A stretch of 62,491 nucleotides of DNA from an uncultured Alphaproteobacteria bacterium. Lineage in GTDB: Bacteria > Pseudomonadota > Alphaproteobacteria > RF32 > CAG-239. The stretch lies in contig CASFSV010000035.1 of the NCBI GenBank assembly GCA_949297415.1, positions 1 through 62,491 of the forward strand, read 5' to 3'. Positions 8,131 to 16,447 of this stretch are shown here, piece by piece. Positions within the stretch are counted from its first letter, which is position 1; the number at the start of each line of letters is the position of its first letter. The notes under the pieces were generated by a model, which was not told the DNA's origin, made no database searches, and saw nothing but the letters and a program-made list of their open reading frames with translations. Position numbers and translations under genes: made by a program.

Positions 8131-8300
8131 GTGGCTTAGGGTGATTTTATAATTTTTAGTTCTTTGTATTTAGATGTCGTCGGACTTCGTTTCTGAGCAG
8201 CCTAATCATTTAATCTGTTTTAGTATAAACGTCTCTTGAATAAGGGCGTTTTGCTTTTGTGGATGATTGTACGGAATTTCCTTATTTTGAATTTGTGCAT

Positions 8301-8330
8301 AAAAAAAGCCTGCATTGTCGCAGGCTTTTT
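8301..8330 (-). terminator. Terminator of ftsH (bidirectional in form)
   Basis: AAAAAGCCTGC pairs with GCAGGCTTTTT around a 6-base loop, with A/T runs on both sides, so it can stop transcripts from either strand. It lies 10 bases beyond the ftsH stop. The 170 bases between it and the preceding terminator show nothing recognisable. Confidence 0.85.
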
Positions 8331-8340
8331 ATCTGTGTTT

Positions 8341-10206
8341 TTATAGCTCCGGTACGGATGCTTTGGTACGCTTTTCTTCCGGAACAGGCGCGTCTTTGTT
8401 TTTGTCTACCACTTTACCGGCTAAGACATCTTTTATTTCATCTCCGGTTAGGGTTTCATATTCCATTAACGCTTGGGCTAAAGTTTCCCAATCTTGTTTG
8501 TGTTTTTGCAAAATCTTTTTTGCTTCTTCATAACCATCGGTTACAAGTCTTTTGATTTCTGCATCAACTAAACGAGCGGTATCTTCACTCATGTTCTGAT
8601 TTTGGGTTACCGAACGTCCTAAGAAAACTTCGTTAGAGTTTTCTGAATAACGAATCGGTCCCAATAAATCACTCATGCCCCATTCGGTTACCATTGCTCG
8701 CGCCAAATTTGTCGCTGCATTGATATCCGATGACGCGCCTGATGTTACCGCATCATAGCCGAATTTTAATTCTTCGGCTACACGGCCGCCCATCAATATC
8801 GCTAATCGGGATAGCATTTGGGCTCGCGTATATGAGTATTTATCCTTTTCCGGCAACTGCTGTACCATACCTAACGCTCTACCTCTTGGGATAATCGTGG
8901 CTTTGTGTATCGGGTCGGTATCTTTGACGTTTAATGAACAAATCGCATGACCGGCTTCGTGATAAGCTGTTAATTGCTTTTCTTTCTCATCCATAGCCAT
9001 AGATTTACGCTCGTTACCCATTAATACTTTATCTTTTGCGGCATCAAAATCTGCAGAACTTACTTTCAGCTTATTTTTACGAGCAGCTAAAAGTGCTGCT
9101 TCATTAACTAAGTTGGCTAAGTCTGCGCCGGAGAAGCCAGGTGTGCCTCTGGCAACAACACTTAAGTTTACATCTTTTGCCAAAGGTACTTTGCGGGTGT
9201 GAACTTTCAAGATTTCTTCACGACCTTTGACATCCGGATTGTTCACCGTAACTTGACGGTCAAAACGTCCCGGTCTGAGCAGTGCAGGGTCTAATACATC
9301 CGGACGGTTGGTCGCAGCGATAATGATAACATTTTCGTTGGCTTCGAAACCATCCATTTCTACCAATAATTGGTTTAAGGTTTGTTCACGCTCATCATTG
9401 CCGCCGCCTAAGCCGGCTCCACGATGACGACCTACGGCATCAATTTCATCAATGAATAACAAACATGGCGCGTTCTTTTTGGCTTGGGCAAACATATCTC
9501 TTACGCGTGATGCACCGACACCAACAAACATTTCTACAAAGTCGGAACCTGAAATAGAAAAGAACGGTACGTTTGCTTCTCCGGCTACAGCCTTGGCTAA
9601 TAACGTTTTACCTGTTCCCGGAGGGCCGACTAGTAATACACCTCTCGGAATTTTACCACCTAAACGTTGAAACTTTTGCGGATCTTTCAAAAAGTCAATA
9701 ATCTCTTCTAATTCTTGTTTGCTTTCATCTGCTCCGGCGACATCGGCAAAAGTTACTTTTTTGGTGTTTTCTATCAATCTGGCTCTGGATTTGCCGAAAC
9801 TCATAGCTTTGTTATTGCCGGAATTTGCTTGGCGCATGAAGAATATCCATACACCGATTAATAGCAACATCGGGAACCACGATATAACTATCCCCCAGAA
9901 AGTACTCTCTGAGGTATCTATCGGGCGAGCTTCTATTTTTACGCCGAGTTTGCGCAAAGTTTCAACCATGCTTGGATCAAACGGAGCGTATGTTCTGAAT
10001 TTACTGCCGTTGTTGTAGTTGCCATAGATGTCGTTGCCCACAATTGTTACGGACTCTACTTGGCTGTTTTCGGCTTTATCCATAAATTCCGAAAAGGCGA
10101 TTGGTGTGGCAGCATTTTGACGTGCTGTCGGGGTAAAATTGTTCATTACTACGCTCAGCAGTATAAATGCCACCAGCCAAAATATCATGCTTTTCATTGG
10201 TTTCAT
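8341..10206 (-). CDS. ftsH: ATP-dependent zinc metalloprotease FtsH
   Basis: Hexameric membrane-bound AAA+ protease that degrades short-lived and damaged proteins such as LpxC and sigma-32. Two membrane segments (about residues 7-25 and 105-125) flank a periplasmic domain. The AAA domain has Walker A GPPGTGKT at about 194-201, Walker [12 protein letters not shown], and the second region of homology around [17 protein letters not shown]. The zinc site HEAGH begins at His416. The length of 621 aa is normal. Expression is probably from its own promoter about 60 bases upstream. It is not next to tilS as in many proteobacteria; a candidate RNA gene sits there instead. Confidence 0.97.
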   Translation of the reverse strand: MKPMKSMIFWLVAFILLSVVMNNFTPTARQNAATPIAFSEFMDKAENSQVESVTIVGNDIYGNYNNGSKFRTYAPFDPSMVETLRKLGVKIEARPIDTSESTFWGIVISWFPMLLLIGVWIFFMRQANSGNNKAMSFGKSRARLIENTKKVTFADVAGADESKQELEEIIDFLKDPQKFQRLGGKIPRGVLLVGPPGTGKTLLAKAVAGEANVPFFSISGSDFVEMFVGVGASRVRDMFAQAKKNAPCLLFIDEIDAVGRHRGAGLGGGNDEREQTLNQLLVEMDGFEANENVIIIAATNRPDVLDPALLRPGRFDRQVTVNNPDVKGREEILKVHTRKVPLAKDVNLSVVARGTPGFSGADLANLVNEAALLAARKNKLKVSSADFDAAKDKVLMGNERKSMAMDEKEKQLTAYHEAGHAICSLNVKDTDPIHKATIIPRGRALGMVQQLPEKDKYSYTRAQMLSRLAILMGGRVAEELKFGYDAVTSGASSDINAATNLARAMVTEWGMSDLLGPIRYSENSNEVFLGRSVTQNQNMSEDTARLVDAEIKRLVTDGYEEAKKILQKHKQDWETLAQALMEYETLTGDEIKDVLAGKVVDKNKDAPVPEEKRTKASVPEL

Positions 10207-10271
10207 CTATTTTCATTTCCCTTTATATCTTTCCCTTTTCAGGGCATGTATATTTAATTTTTCTCAGATAT

Positions 10272-10302
10272 ATTATATAGAGTGAACTAGTCTAAAACTC
10301 AA
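10272..10302 (-). promoter_or_regulatory. Candidate ftsH promoter
   Basis: On the minus strand TTGAGT is followed after 19 bases by TATAAT. The -10 matches consensus perfectly; the spacing is long. It is about 65 bases ahead of the ftsH ATG. Confidence 0.35.
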
Positions 10303-10366
10303 TAGCTATTTTTATTTTAGATGAAATTTGGGGGTAGATTTGAAGGGACTTGGGGGGATGGTATAT

Positions 10367-10397
10367 AAAAAAAGCCCGCAATTTTTATAAGGCGGGC
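10367..10397 (-). terminator. Terminator of the candidate small RNA
   Basis: On the minus strand GCCCGC and GCGGGC pair around a 12-base A/T loop and are followed by seven T. Confidence 0.8.
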
Positions 10398-10549
10398 GGA
10401 TGTTCAGAAACCGTAAGCAATTGACGGCTCGACTTATTTGATGACTCTTATTCGTCGACATCCGTCCGGACGTGACTTTATCTTTTACCTCTTTAGGTCT
10501 ATTGCTTGAGGGATTCTGATGCCCTGAATTTGATCTGTTATCAAATTCG
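10367..10549 (-). ncRNA. Candidate structured small RNA upstream of ftsH
   Basis: The space between the methyltransferase gene and ftsH (about 460 bases) has no credible protein frame but holds an ordered structure on the minus strand. In transcript order: stem GAATTTGAT/ATCAAATTC, stem AGGG/CCCT, a closing helix AAGCAAT/ATTGCTT that encloses ACCT-AAAG-AGGT and nested GACGG/CCGTC and CGAC/GTCG helices, then a terminator GCCCGC/GCGGGC with seven T. GGATGT and ACATCC could pair as an alternative or pseudoknot. A promoter lies just ahead. About 180 nt. It does not show the motifs of SRP RNA, RNase P RNA or tmRNA. The remainder of the gap (10207-10366) holds only the ftsH promoter region. Confidence 0.55.
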
Positions 10550-10555
10550 TGGATA

Positions 10556-10584
10556 ACTATATATTAGCTTATATGTTTTTGCAA
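10556..10584 (-). promoter_or_regulatory. Candidate promoter of the small RNA
   Basis: On the minus strand TTGCAA, 17 bases, TATAGT. Transcription would begin near 10549, immediately before the first stem of the structured region. Confidence 0.5.
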
Positions 10585-10674
10585 TATTTTTTTTATTTTT
10601 TTGTGTTTGAAAATGTAAAATGCATTTCTTAATAATAGGGTAAAAGAAAGGATTGGAAAATTCTGATTGCAAAT

Positions 10675-11607
10675 TTACGCATGACGAAGCTTAAATACGC
10701 CGTCTTCATAGCCTTGTATGGTTTTATCGGTTTTAGCCATTTCTAATCTTTTTTCAGCAAGTGCTACATATTCTTTTTCTCGCTCAATGCCTACATATTG
10801 ACGACCTAATTTTGCCGCTGTTACCGATGTTGTTCCGGAACCTAAAAATGGATCAAATACAACGTCTCCTTCATTGCTGGAGGCTAAAATTAATTTGGCA
10901 ATCAATTTTTCCGGTTTTTGAGTCGGGTGAGGAGTGTTTTCAGCCATGGACCAAAACGGAATGGATATGTCAGTCCATAAATTTGACGGAGCGGTTAAAC
11001 GATATTTTTTGCCTTCTTCTTCATCGTCTTCCTGCCAATCTTTCGGAATTCCATTATCGTCTTTGTATGGCGCTAATACGGGACGTTTTAATTTAACTGC
11101 GTCCAAATTAAAGGTATATTCACTGGATTTTGTGAAAAACCAGATGTCTTCAATGCAGTTTTTCCAGTTGTTGCCGGAACTGCGACCTTTTTCTCGTTCC
11201 CAAGTAATTCGGTTTTTTAGTAGAAAATATTTGCCGGCAATTTCCGGTATGGCAATGGATGTATTCCAGTCTGAGCAGATGTATAAACTACCATTGGGTT
11301 TTAAGGATATAAAAACTTCAGCAAGCCACTTATCCATCCAGCGTTTATAGTCGTTCCAGTCCATTGACTTAAATTCTTTGGTGCCAAATTTTTTGGTCAG
11401 ATTATAGGGCGGATCCACCACTACCAAATCTGCAAAATTGGCGGGGAGAAATTTAAGGGCTTCAAACGTGTCTTGCCAAATTGTACGATTTAAAATTTCA
11501 CTGACTTTTGCTTTTTTAGTCAGTGTTATTGCTCTTGATGAATATTCATCGGCTTCTTGGTCACTTAAGACAATGGTTTTATTTCGGGGAGCCGGGGTGT
11601 TGGTCAT
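10675..11607 (-). CDS. Site-specific DNA methyltransferase (beta-class adenine/cytosine-N4 type)
   Basis: Transfers methyl groups from S-adenosylmethionine to an exocyclic amine in DNA. The catalytic motif DPPYNL comes near residue 65 and the SAM-binding motif DPFLGSGTT near residue 255, preceded by HPTQKPEKL; this order marks the beta class, which includes CcrM and M.DpnA-like enzymes. Length 310 aa. Its ATG overlaps the HPr stop codon as ATGA, so translation is coupled to the PTS genes. No restriction enzyme gene is nearby, so it looks like an orphan with a regulatory role. It lacks the C-terminal domain of CcrM, so it is probably not CcrM itself. Target sequence unknown. Confidence 0.9.
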   Translation of the reverse strand: MTNTPAPRNKTIVLSDQEADEYSSRAITLTKKAKVSEILNRTIWQDTFEALKFLPANFADLVVVDPPYNLTKKFGTKEFKSMDWNDYKRWMDKWLAEVFISLKPNGSLYICSDWNTSIAIPEIAGKYFLLKNRITWEREKGRSSGNNWKNCIEDIWFFTKSSEYTFNLDAVKLKRPVLAPYKDDNGIPKDWQEDDEEEGKKYRLTAPSNLWTDISIPFWSMAENTPHPTQKPEKLIAKLILASSNEGDVVFDPFLGSGTTSVTAAKLGRQYVGIEREKEYVALAEKRLEMAKTDKTIQGYEDGVFKLRHA

Positions 11608-11882
11608 TGATTTTCGCCAAACCTGTTGTTTACGAGTTCTGTTATGTTGGTAATTGCTTGTGCTGCGTCTTGACCACTTGCCGATACTTTTATTGTGGTG
11701 CCTTTTGATGCGGCTAACATCATTAAGCCCATGATGGAATTACCTTCAACTGTTTGACCTAATCTTTCTACTTCTACTTCCGCATTTAATCCGTCTATGG
11801 CTTTTACAAAACTGGCGGCGGCTCTCGCGTGTAAGCCTCTTTCGTTTATGATATTTAATTCTACGCAGATTTTATCGCTCAT
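11604..11882 (-). CDS. ptsH: Phosphocarrier protein HPr (NPr-like)
   Basis: HPr receives phosphate from enzyme I and passes it to EIIA. The active-site His18 lies in RGLHARAAA and the regulatory Ser49 in GNSIMGLMMLAA, the usual target of HPr kinase. 92 aa. An earlier in-frame ATG nine codons upstream lies inside the EIIA gene; the chosen ATG has GGGAA 8 bases ahead and fits family length. It sits 1 base after the EIIA stop codon and its own stop overlaps the methyltransferase start. No sugar-specific permease is present, so a regulatory (PTS-Ntr-like) role is likely. Confidence 0.95.
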   Translation of the reverse strand: MSDKICVELNIINERGLHARAAASFVKAIDGLNAEVEVERLGQTVEGNSIMGLMMLAASKGTTIKVSASGQDAAQAITNITELVNNRFGENQ

Positions 11883-11883
11883 T

Positions 11884-12282
11884 TTATTTTCCCAGTAATT
11901 CTGATGCAATGGTTATATATTTAATTCCAGCTTCTTTGGCGCCGCTTACTGCTTCTTTTAAGCTCTTTTCTTTGCGCAAAGTGTTTAATTTGACGAGCAT
12001 TGGTAAATTGATACCGGCGATGACTTCTACTTTGGCTCTGTCCATGATGGATATTGCTAGATTTGACGGTGTGCCGCCGAACATGTCTGTCAATACAATA
12101 ACGCCATCTCCACTATCTACATTTTGAACTTTAGTCAAAATGTCTTCACGGCGCTCGTTCATATCGTCGTTTGGACCGATACATGCGGTTTCAATTTGTT
12201 CTTGAGGGCCTACAATGTGTTGCATTGCAGACTTGAATTCATCGGCTAGGCGACCGTGAGTGACCAACACTATTCCTATCAT
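11884..12282 (-). CDS. PTS mannose-family EIIA component
   Basis: Phosphoacceptor domain of the mannose/fructose EIIA family. Phosphorylated His9 lies in LVTHGRLA, and DMFGGTPSNLA is the conserved second motif. At 132 aa it is a free-standing EIIA with no EIIB, EIIC or EIID nearby, as in alphaproteobacteria where it pairs with HPr for regulation. The start codon abuts the stop of the preceding gene with no gap, so translation is probably coupled. The lineage's usual short hprK is not in front of it. Confidence 0.95.
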   Translation of the reverse strand: MIGIVLVTHGRLADEFKSAMQHIVGPQEQIETACIGPNDDMNERREDILTKVQNVDSGDGVIVLTDMFGGTPSNLAISIMDRAKVEVIAGINLPMLVKLNTLRKEKSLKEAVSGAKEAGIKYITIASELLGK

Positions 12283-12699
12283 CTATTTTGCTCCACTTTT
12301 CCAGATTTTAACTGCGCCAAATGCTTCTATAATTTCTTGTTTGCTCTTGATGCGTTCTAATTCATCGGCTCGTGTTTGGCGGCCTTTAAATGAAAACTCT
12401 TCTACCGTGTCTACCGGTACGCCATAGGTGCGTTCGACCGTTTCTCCGTTTATCTCAACAATCATCACAAATTCCGACTCGGCTAATACAGAACCGGTTT
12501 CTCCGTTAATTCCTTCCAACTTTACGGCAATCTTTCCATCTCTTTTTAGCAGAGCAGTGGTTTTCCCATCATATTCTAACATCGGATTTACTGGCTCACC
12601 TTTGCGGGCATCTATGAATATTGCTAATTCTCCGAATTTGTTTTCAATGATTTCAAAAAAATCTTGCTTCTCAATTAATGTGTAGTACTGATTTTCCAT
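12283..12699 (-). CDS. Uncharacterised protein in the usual hprK position
   Basis: 138 residues with no signal or membrane segment. The first 110 residues alternate short strands and turns (GELAIFIDARKG, KTTALLKRDGKIAVKLEG, FVMIVEINGETVERTYG), suggesting a small beta-barrel or sandwich, then a Lys-rich helix with GAVKIWKS at the end. There is no P-loop, so it is not HPr kinase. It directly abuts the EIIA gene and must be expressed with it. I do not recognise a family; a partner or adaptor of the PTS proteins is only a guess from position. Confidence 0.75.
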   Translation of the reverse strand: MENQYYTLIEKQDFFEIIENKFGELAIFIDARKGEPVNPMLEYDGKTTALLKRDGKIAVKLEGINGETGSVLAESEFVMIVEINGETVERTYGVPVDTVEEFSFKGRQTRADELERIKSKQEIIEAFGAVKIWKSGAK

Positions 12700-12783
12700 G
12701 TTTCGGCTCTTGCTTAGTTAATGTTTCCAACGTTGTCTAGAATATCACAAACTTTTATAAGTGTCAATTAAGTTTATCCTGAC

Positions 12784-13569
12784 TTAGTCGTTTTCTTTGC
12801 CATCGTTGTATTTTATGCTGGGATTTTGTTGTGACGACATCTCTTTTATACGCTCTGATAATTTCTTTGTGGGGGCGCGCCGACCCGATTTTTTTAGAAT
12901 TAATTTTGCTAATTCGTTTTCATCTTTTTCTTCTGCAAAGTCGGATATTTCTTTGGCTGGTATATTTTTTAATTCTTCTTCCGAAAATTCTTTTTTGATA
13001 TTCTTAATTCCGCGAATGCTTTTTTCCAGATTTTCTTCCGGTAGATCTCCTTTTAAATTTAACGGTTCTACGATTTTTTGTTTTAAAACCTGACGGCGTA
13101 TTTCTGTCGGTGTATATTCTGATGAATTTAGTAAGCGTGCATCTTCACGGGTGGGGGCACTCGGTTGTCCTGCCGCTTTGGCTGCCATGTTTGCACTCAT
13201 GACGGCACTTAATTTGCCTGCCATTTGTTGTTCTTGCGTAATCCTTATAGTTTCTTTTTCTTGACGGGCGCGAGCTTGTTCCTCATCATATATTTCTTCG
13301 TTGTCCAATAAATCAATGTTGAAAAAAGTGTTTCCTTCTTCTTCATCTTCTTCGTCATCATAAACTTCTTTTATTTTTTTACGCAGGCGGTTTAAGGCTT
13401 GTGGCGATGGAGATGCAGGCTTGCGTAAGTTGGCTGCATTTTTTGTGGTTGCTTCGTCTTCTAATTCTGCTCGTCCTTCTAGTCTTTTGGTAATTCGCGC
13501 TGCATCTGAAGCACTCTTCTTTTCCCAATTTATCAGCTCTTTTTTGTTGGGGGCGAGGTCTTCCGTCAT
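12784..13569 (-). CDS. Uncharacterised highly charged, probably disordered protein
   Basis: 261 residues dominated by Glu, Lys, Asp and Ala, with an acidic block DDEEDEEEG around residue 70-77 and no hydrophobic core of usual size, so most of the chain is likely disordered or coiled coil. A short middle part (QMAGKLSAVMSANMAAKAAG) is Ala/Met-rich and helical. There is no signal peptide. AGGAG lies about 6 bases ahead of the ATG. It follows the PAS protein by 29 bases and precedes the next gene by 84, on the same strand. I recognise no family. Confidence 0.72.
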   Translation of the reverse strand: MTEDLAPNKKELINWEKKSASDAARITKRLEGRAELEDEATTKNAANLRKPASPSPQALNRLRKKIKEVYDDEEDEEEGNTFFNIDLLDNEEIYDEEQARARQEKETIRITQEQQMAGKLSAVMSANMAAKAAGQPSAPTREDARLLNSSEYTPTEIRRQVLKQKIVEPLNLKGDLPEENLEKSIRGIKNIKKEFSEEELKNIPAKEISDFAEEKDENELAKLILKKSGRRAPTKKLSERIKEMSSQQNPSIKYNDGKEND

Positions 13570-13598
13570 TGCCGTTCTCCTGTCTTTTTCAATTTATC

Positions 13599-15221
13599 CT
13601 ATTCGCGATGATACGTAATCATTAAGCTTGTATCTGCCAATATTACCGGTGTTACTTTTAATTTTTGCTTGCTTCGCATCTTTAGTGTGAATGGCGTGCA
13701 GGTGGTTATGTGTTTTAACATATCCTCTCTGAATGTATGCCAATCTTCTAATTCAGGCAACTTCTTTTTTTGTTTGTCGAGTATGTCGCGGATATTCGGC
13801 GTGTCTTGAATTTCGGTTTCTGCTATTCCCCATAGACTCAAAAATGAGCTGTTATAAGTTTTTAATCGTAAGTTCGGTGTGAAAATAATTACAGAATCGT
13901 CGATGTTATCCAAAATATCTCGTTGAACGGCGATTAAATCACTTAAATGACGTGCGGCTGCCAGACGGTCGGTAATATCTTCATAGGCGATAATGGTTCC
14001 ATCCGGATGCGGAGCACGGATGCGGCGGAAAGTTCTGCCGTCCGGAATATAAAGCAAATCTTCTCTCTGCTCGGTTAATGAATCAAAGGCTTTGTTTTCT
14101 TCATCTTTATAGGCTTTGAAATCTGATACTTCGGGTAATGTCTTTTGTTCTCTGATTTTATCTAAGAAAATGTTGTAGTGTGGTGTGTTATCTAAAAAGT
14201 TATTCGGTAAATTCCATAATTTCAAAAAGGCACTGTTTCCAAATGTAAATTCGTGTTTGGTGTTTATAATGCAAAAGGCTGTATCTAAGGAACTTAAAAT
14301 ATCTAGATGCGTGTCTAAGTGTACTTGGTAATTGCGTTTTACTTCATCAAAGCCGGTGATGTCAATTAAAGAGCCGATTGTGTGTGATGTTTTTAATGAC
14401 GAATCGTAATAAGGCGTTTCGCTGATTTCATACTTTTTTAATTCGCCATTATTTAAAATATTGATTTGTTTTTTCTGTGGAGTGTTTGACTCTTTGGCTG
14501 TTTTGGCTAAATCCAGTAAATTTGAAGTATTGCCTAGATCGCGCAATGTACTGTTTTCCGGGGTGATGTCTTTGAAGCTTTTTAATCCCAGTAAATTGAG
14601 GTATTGGCGGTTTAGTATGCGAATATTTAATGACGAATCTCTGAGCCATACCGGATAGGGAAGATTGTCTATCAGTATTCTGAAATCTTCAACTTCTTTA
14701 CGACTGGACAGCGCATCTTCCGTCGCTCGGTCAATAAAGTTTGTTTCGCGGGTAATATCTCTAAACCATAAACAGTTGCTGTTTATTTGCGAATCGGATG
14801 AGTTTATACGTACTCCCGTGACGACAAAAGTTTTGTTATTGTTGCTGCGCGCTAAAACTTCAAAACTCAATCCATTGCTTTTTAGCCCGTTAAACATGGT
14901 ATTTAACTTTTCCGAATCGCTGCGGTTGAATGATGAAAGGATTTCTGTTAAGGTGCTTTGTTCACCATTGGGGAGATTTAATAATGTTGCTAAGCGCCGT
15001 GAGCAAAATTGATATTCTTTATTCTTATAGGTGGAAAGTGTCAGATAGCCATCTTTGGAGGCGTATAGCATTTCTTCATAGTGACGTGTCGCAATATCTT
15101 GTTTCGATAAGTCGTTCTTTAACTTGCGATTGCGGCGAATTAAAATGACAGCCAGTAACGGAAATACCAAACTTATTGATAACCAGATATACAGTAGGGT
15201 TGTTAATGTTTCTATTGTCAT
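13599..15221 (-). CDS. Membrane-anchored multi-PAS protein lacking a histidine kinase domain
   Basis: One membrane segment (about residues 8-26) and a short coiled linker are followed by four PAS-like units at roughly 45-150, 175-285, 300-410 and 425-530; clear landmarks are DNLPYPVWLRDSSLNI, the pair IIAYEDITDRLAA and DDSVIIFTPNLRL. It resembles the sensor part of DivL/PleC-type kinases of alphaproteobacteria. In those proteins a DHp helix with HELRTPL follows the last PAS strand; here the frame stops at LMITYHRE, just where the helix should begin, and the next gene starts 29 bases later with unrelated content. It heads the operon that ends in EIIA, HPr and the methyltransferase. AAGGA precedes the ATG. 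Confidence 0.85.
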   Translation of the reverse strand: MTIETLTTLLYIWLSISLVFPLLAVILIRRNRKLKNDLSKQDIATRHYEEMLYASKDGYLTLSTYKNKEYQFCSRRLATLLNLPNGEQSTLTEILSSFNRSDSEKLNTMFNGLKSNGLSFEVLARSNNNKTFVVTGVRINSSDSQINSNCLWFRDITRETNFIDRATEDALSSRKEVEDFRILIDNLPYPVWLRDSSLNIRILNRQYLNLLGLKSFKDITPENSTLRDLGNTSNLLDLAKTAKESNTPQKKQINILNNGELKKYEISETPYYDSSLKTSHTIGSLIDITGFDEVKRNYQVHLDTHLDILSSLDTAFCIINTKHEFTFGNSAFLKLWNLPNNFLDNTPHYNIFLDKIREQKTLPEVSDFKAYKDEENKAFDSLTEQREDLLYIPDGRTFRRIRAPHPDGTIIAYEDITDRLAAARHLSDLIAVQRDILDNIDDSVIIFTPNLRLKTYNSSFLSLWGIAETEIQDTPNIRDILDKQKKKLPELEDWHTFREDMLKHITTCTPFTLKMRSKQKLKVTPVILADTSLMITYHRE

Positions 15222-15392
15222 TTTATCCTTTCCGTTTCTGCTTTTTGGCGGTCTTGCCGTGTTTGCAAAAAAAAATGCTTTTTTAAGTTTTAGGCTAAAA
15301 ATTTCGGTTGTTTGTTTTTTTGTTTTATTATATAGCTAGTTCTATGATATTTGTTTGGTTATAGCAAATTAAAAATTGAAAGAGTGAACAAT

Positions 15393-16049
15393 ATGTATAC
15401 GTTGGTTTTTGATACAACCGGAAATGGGTTGGCTTTGGCACTTTATAAAGATGAAAAATGTGTGCAGAAAATAGAAAAAAACGAAGAGTTCGGACAAGCG
15501 GAACATTTGGCGGTCGGTACAGCTCAAATTCTTAAAGAAAATAAATTGAAGATGACTGATGTTGAATTGTTAGGAGTTTGTGTGGGACCGGGCTCGTTTA
15601 CAGGTGTGCGTTCCGGTTTGGCTTTTGCTCGTGGTTTGGGGGTGGGGTGCCCTAATCTTAAATTAACGGGTGTATCTGCCTTTGATGTTTATGCTAATAT
15701 GCTTAAAGATGCCGACAGAGCTTTTTATAATGCTGTGGTGATTGAAACGAAACGTGAAGACTTTTATTTTCAACTGTTTGATGAAAATTTGAAAAAACTT
15801 TCGGAACCTTTGGCTTTGAATCGTGAGGAAATCGCTCATAAACTTAGAGGACATCAAGTTAGTCTTATCGGTGATGGCGTTGAACGCTTGCTTTCCATTT
15901 CTCTCGGATTACAAATTAAACAGGTCGAAATTGTTGATTTGATGGATGTAGATGCCCTCTTTCGTACAGTTTATCAAAAATATTTGCAGAAAATACTTGA
16001 TTTTCCAAAACCGCTGTATATAAGAGGGGCTGACACTTGTGTAAAATGA
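15393..16049 (+). CDS. tsaB: tRNA threonylcarbamoyladenosine biosynthesis protein TsaB
   Basis: TsaB is the inactive-ASKHA partner that holds TsaD during t6A37 modification of tRNAs reading ANN codons. The N-terminus YTLVFDTTGNGLALALYK and the signature CVGPGSFTGVRSGLAFARGL are diagnostic. 218 aa. The ATG chosen here puts Met directly before the first strand; an in-frame ATG 14 codons earlier adds an unlikely tail. AAAGAG lies ahead. It is divergent from the PAS protein, and rimI, often next to it, is absent. Confidence 0.94.
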   Translation: MYTLVFDTTGNGLALALYKDEKCVQKIEKNEEFGQAEHLAVGTAQILKENKLKMTDVELLGVCVGPGSFTGVRSGLAFARGLGVGCPNLKLTGVSAFDVYANMLKDADRAFYNAVVIETKREDFYFQLFDENLKKLSEPLALNREEIAHKLRGHQVSLIGDGVERLLSISLGLQIKQVEIVDLMDVDALFRTVYQKYLQKILDFPKPLYIRGADTCVK

Positions 16050-16138
16050 GTAAAAAATTATAGATATGTTGTAAAATTGGTGTTAGATATCTAATTTAAT
16101 GGAAATTGTTTATGTCTTATTTATGAAAGAGGTTTGCC

Positions 16139-16420
16139 GTGACTAGATCTGAATTAATCGAAAGTATTGCTAAGAAAAATCCGAATCTTTTGTTGAGCGA
16201 TATTGAAAGAATTGTTAGCGTCATTTTTTCTAGCATGACTAGTGCTTTGGCTAAAGGTGATCGTGTTGAGTTTAGAGGATTTGGCGTTTTTTCTATTCAT
16301 AAACGCTCTCCGAGAATCGCTCAAAACCCGAGAACCGGTGATAAGGTGAAAATCGGTAATCGTAATATTGTTCATTTCCGTGTTGGTAAAGAATTACATG
16401 AGAAAATGAACGAAAACTAA
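16139..16420 (+). CDS. ihfB: Integration host factor beta subunit
   Basis: Small DNA-bending protein of the HU/IHF family. VEFRGFGVFSIHKR, the beta-arm tip NPRTGDKV and HFRVGKEL match IhfB better than HU. 93 aa. The start is GTG, with AAAGAGG about 6 bases ahead. It is followed by lapA after 27 bases, a common proteobacterial neighbour pair. IHF acts as a heterodimer; its alpha subunit is not in this window. Confidence 0.92.
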   Translation: MTRSELIESIAKKNPNLLLSDIERIVSVIFSSMTSALAKGDRVEFRGFGVFSIHKRSPRIAQNPRTGDKVKIGNRNIVHFRVGKELHEKMNEN

Positions 16421-16447
16421 TCTTTTTTCTTCCTGATTGGAGGGCGT

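Noticed and set aside
10370..10550. 6S RNA, SRP RNA, RNase P RNA or tmRNA in the space upstream of ftsH
   Set aside because: Size fits 6S, but two local 5' hairpins replace the long rod; no SRP GGAA apex motif, no RNase P core, no tRNA-like arm were seen.
10675..11607. CcrM cell-cycle methyltransferase
   Set aside because: The beta-class motif order agrees, but the sequence between motifs differs and the C-terminal DNA-recognition domain found in CcrM is missing.
12283..12699. Short HPr kinase/phosphorylase
   Set aside because: The gene sits in the usual hprK position but has no P-loop (GxxxxGKS) and no signature of the family.
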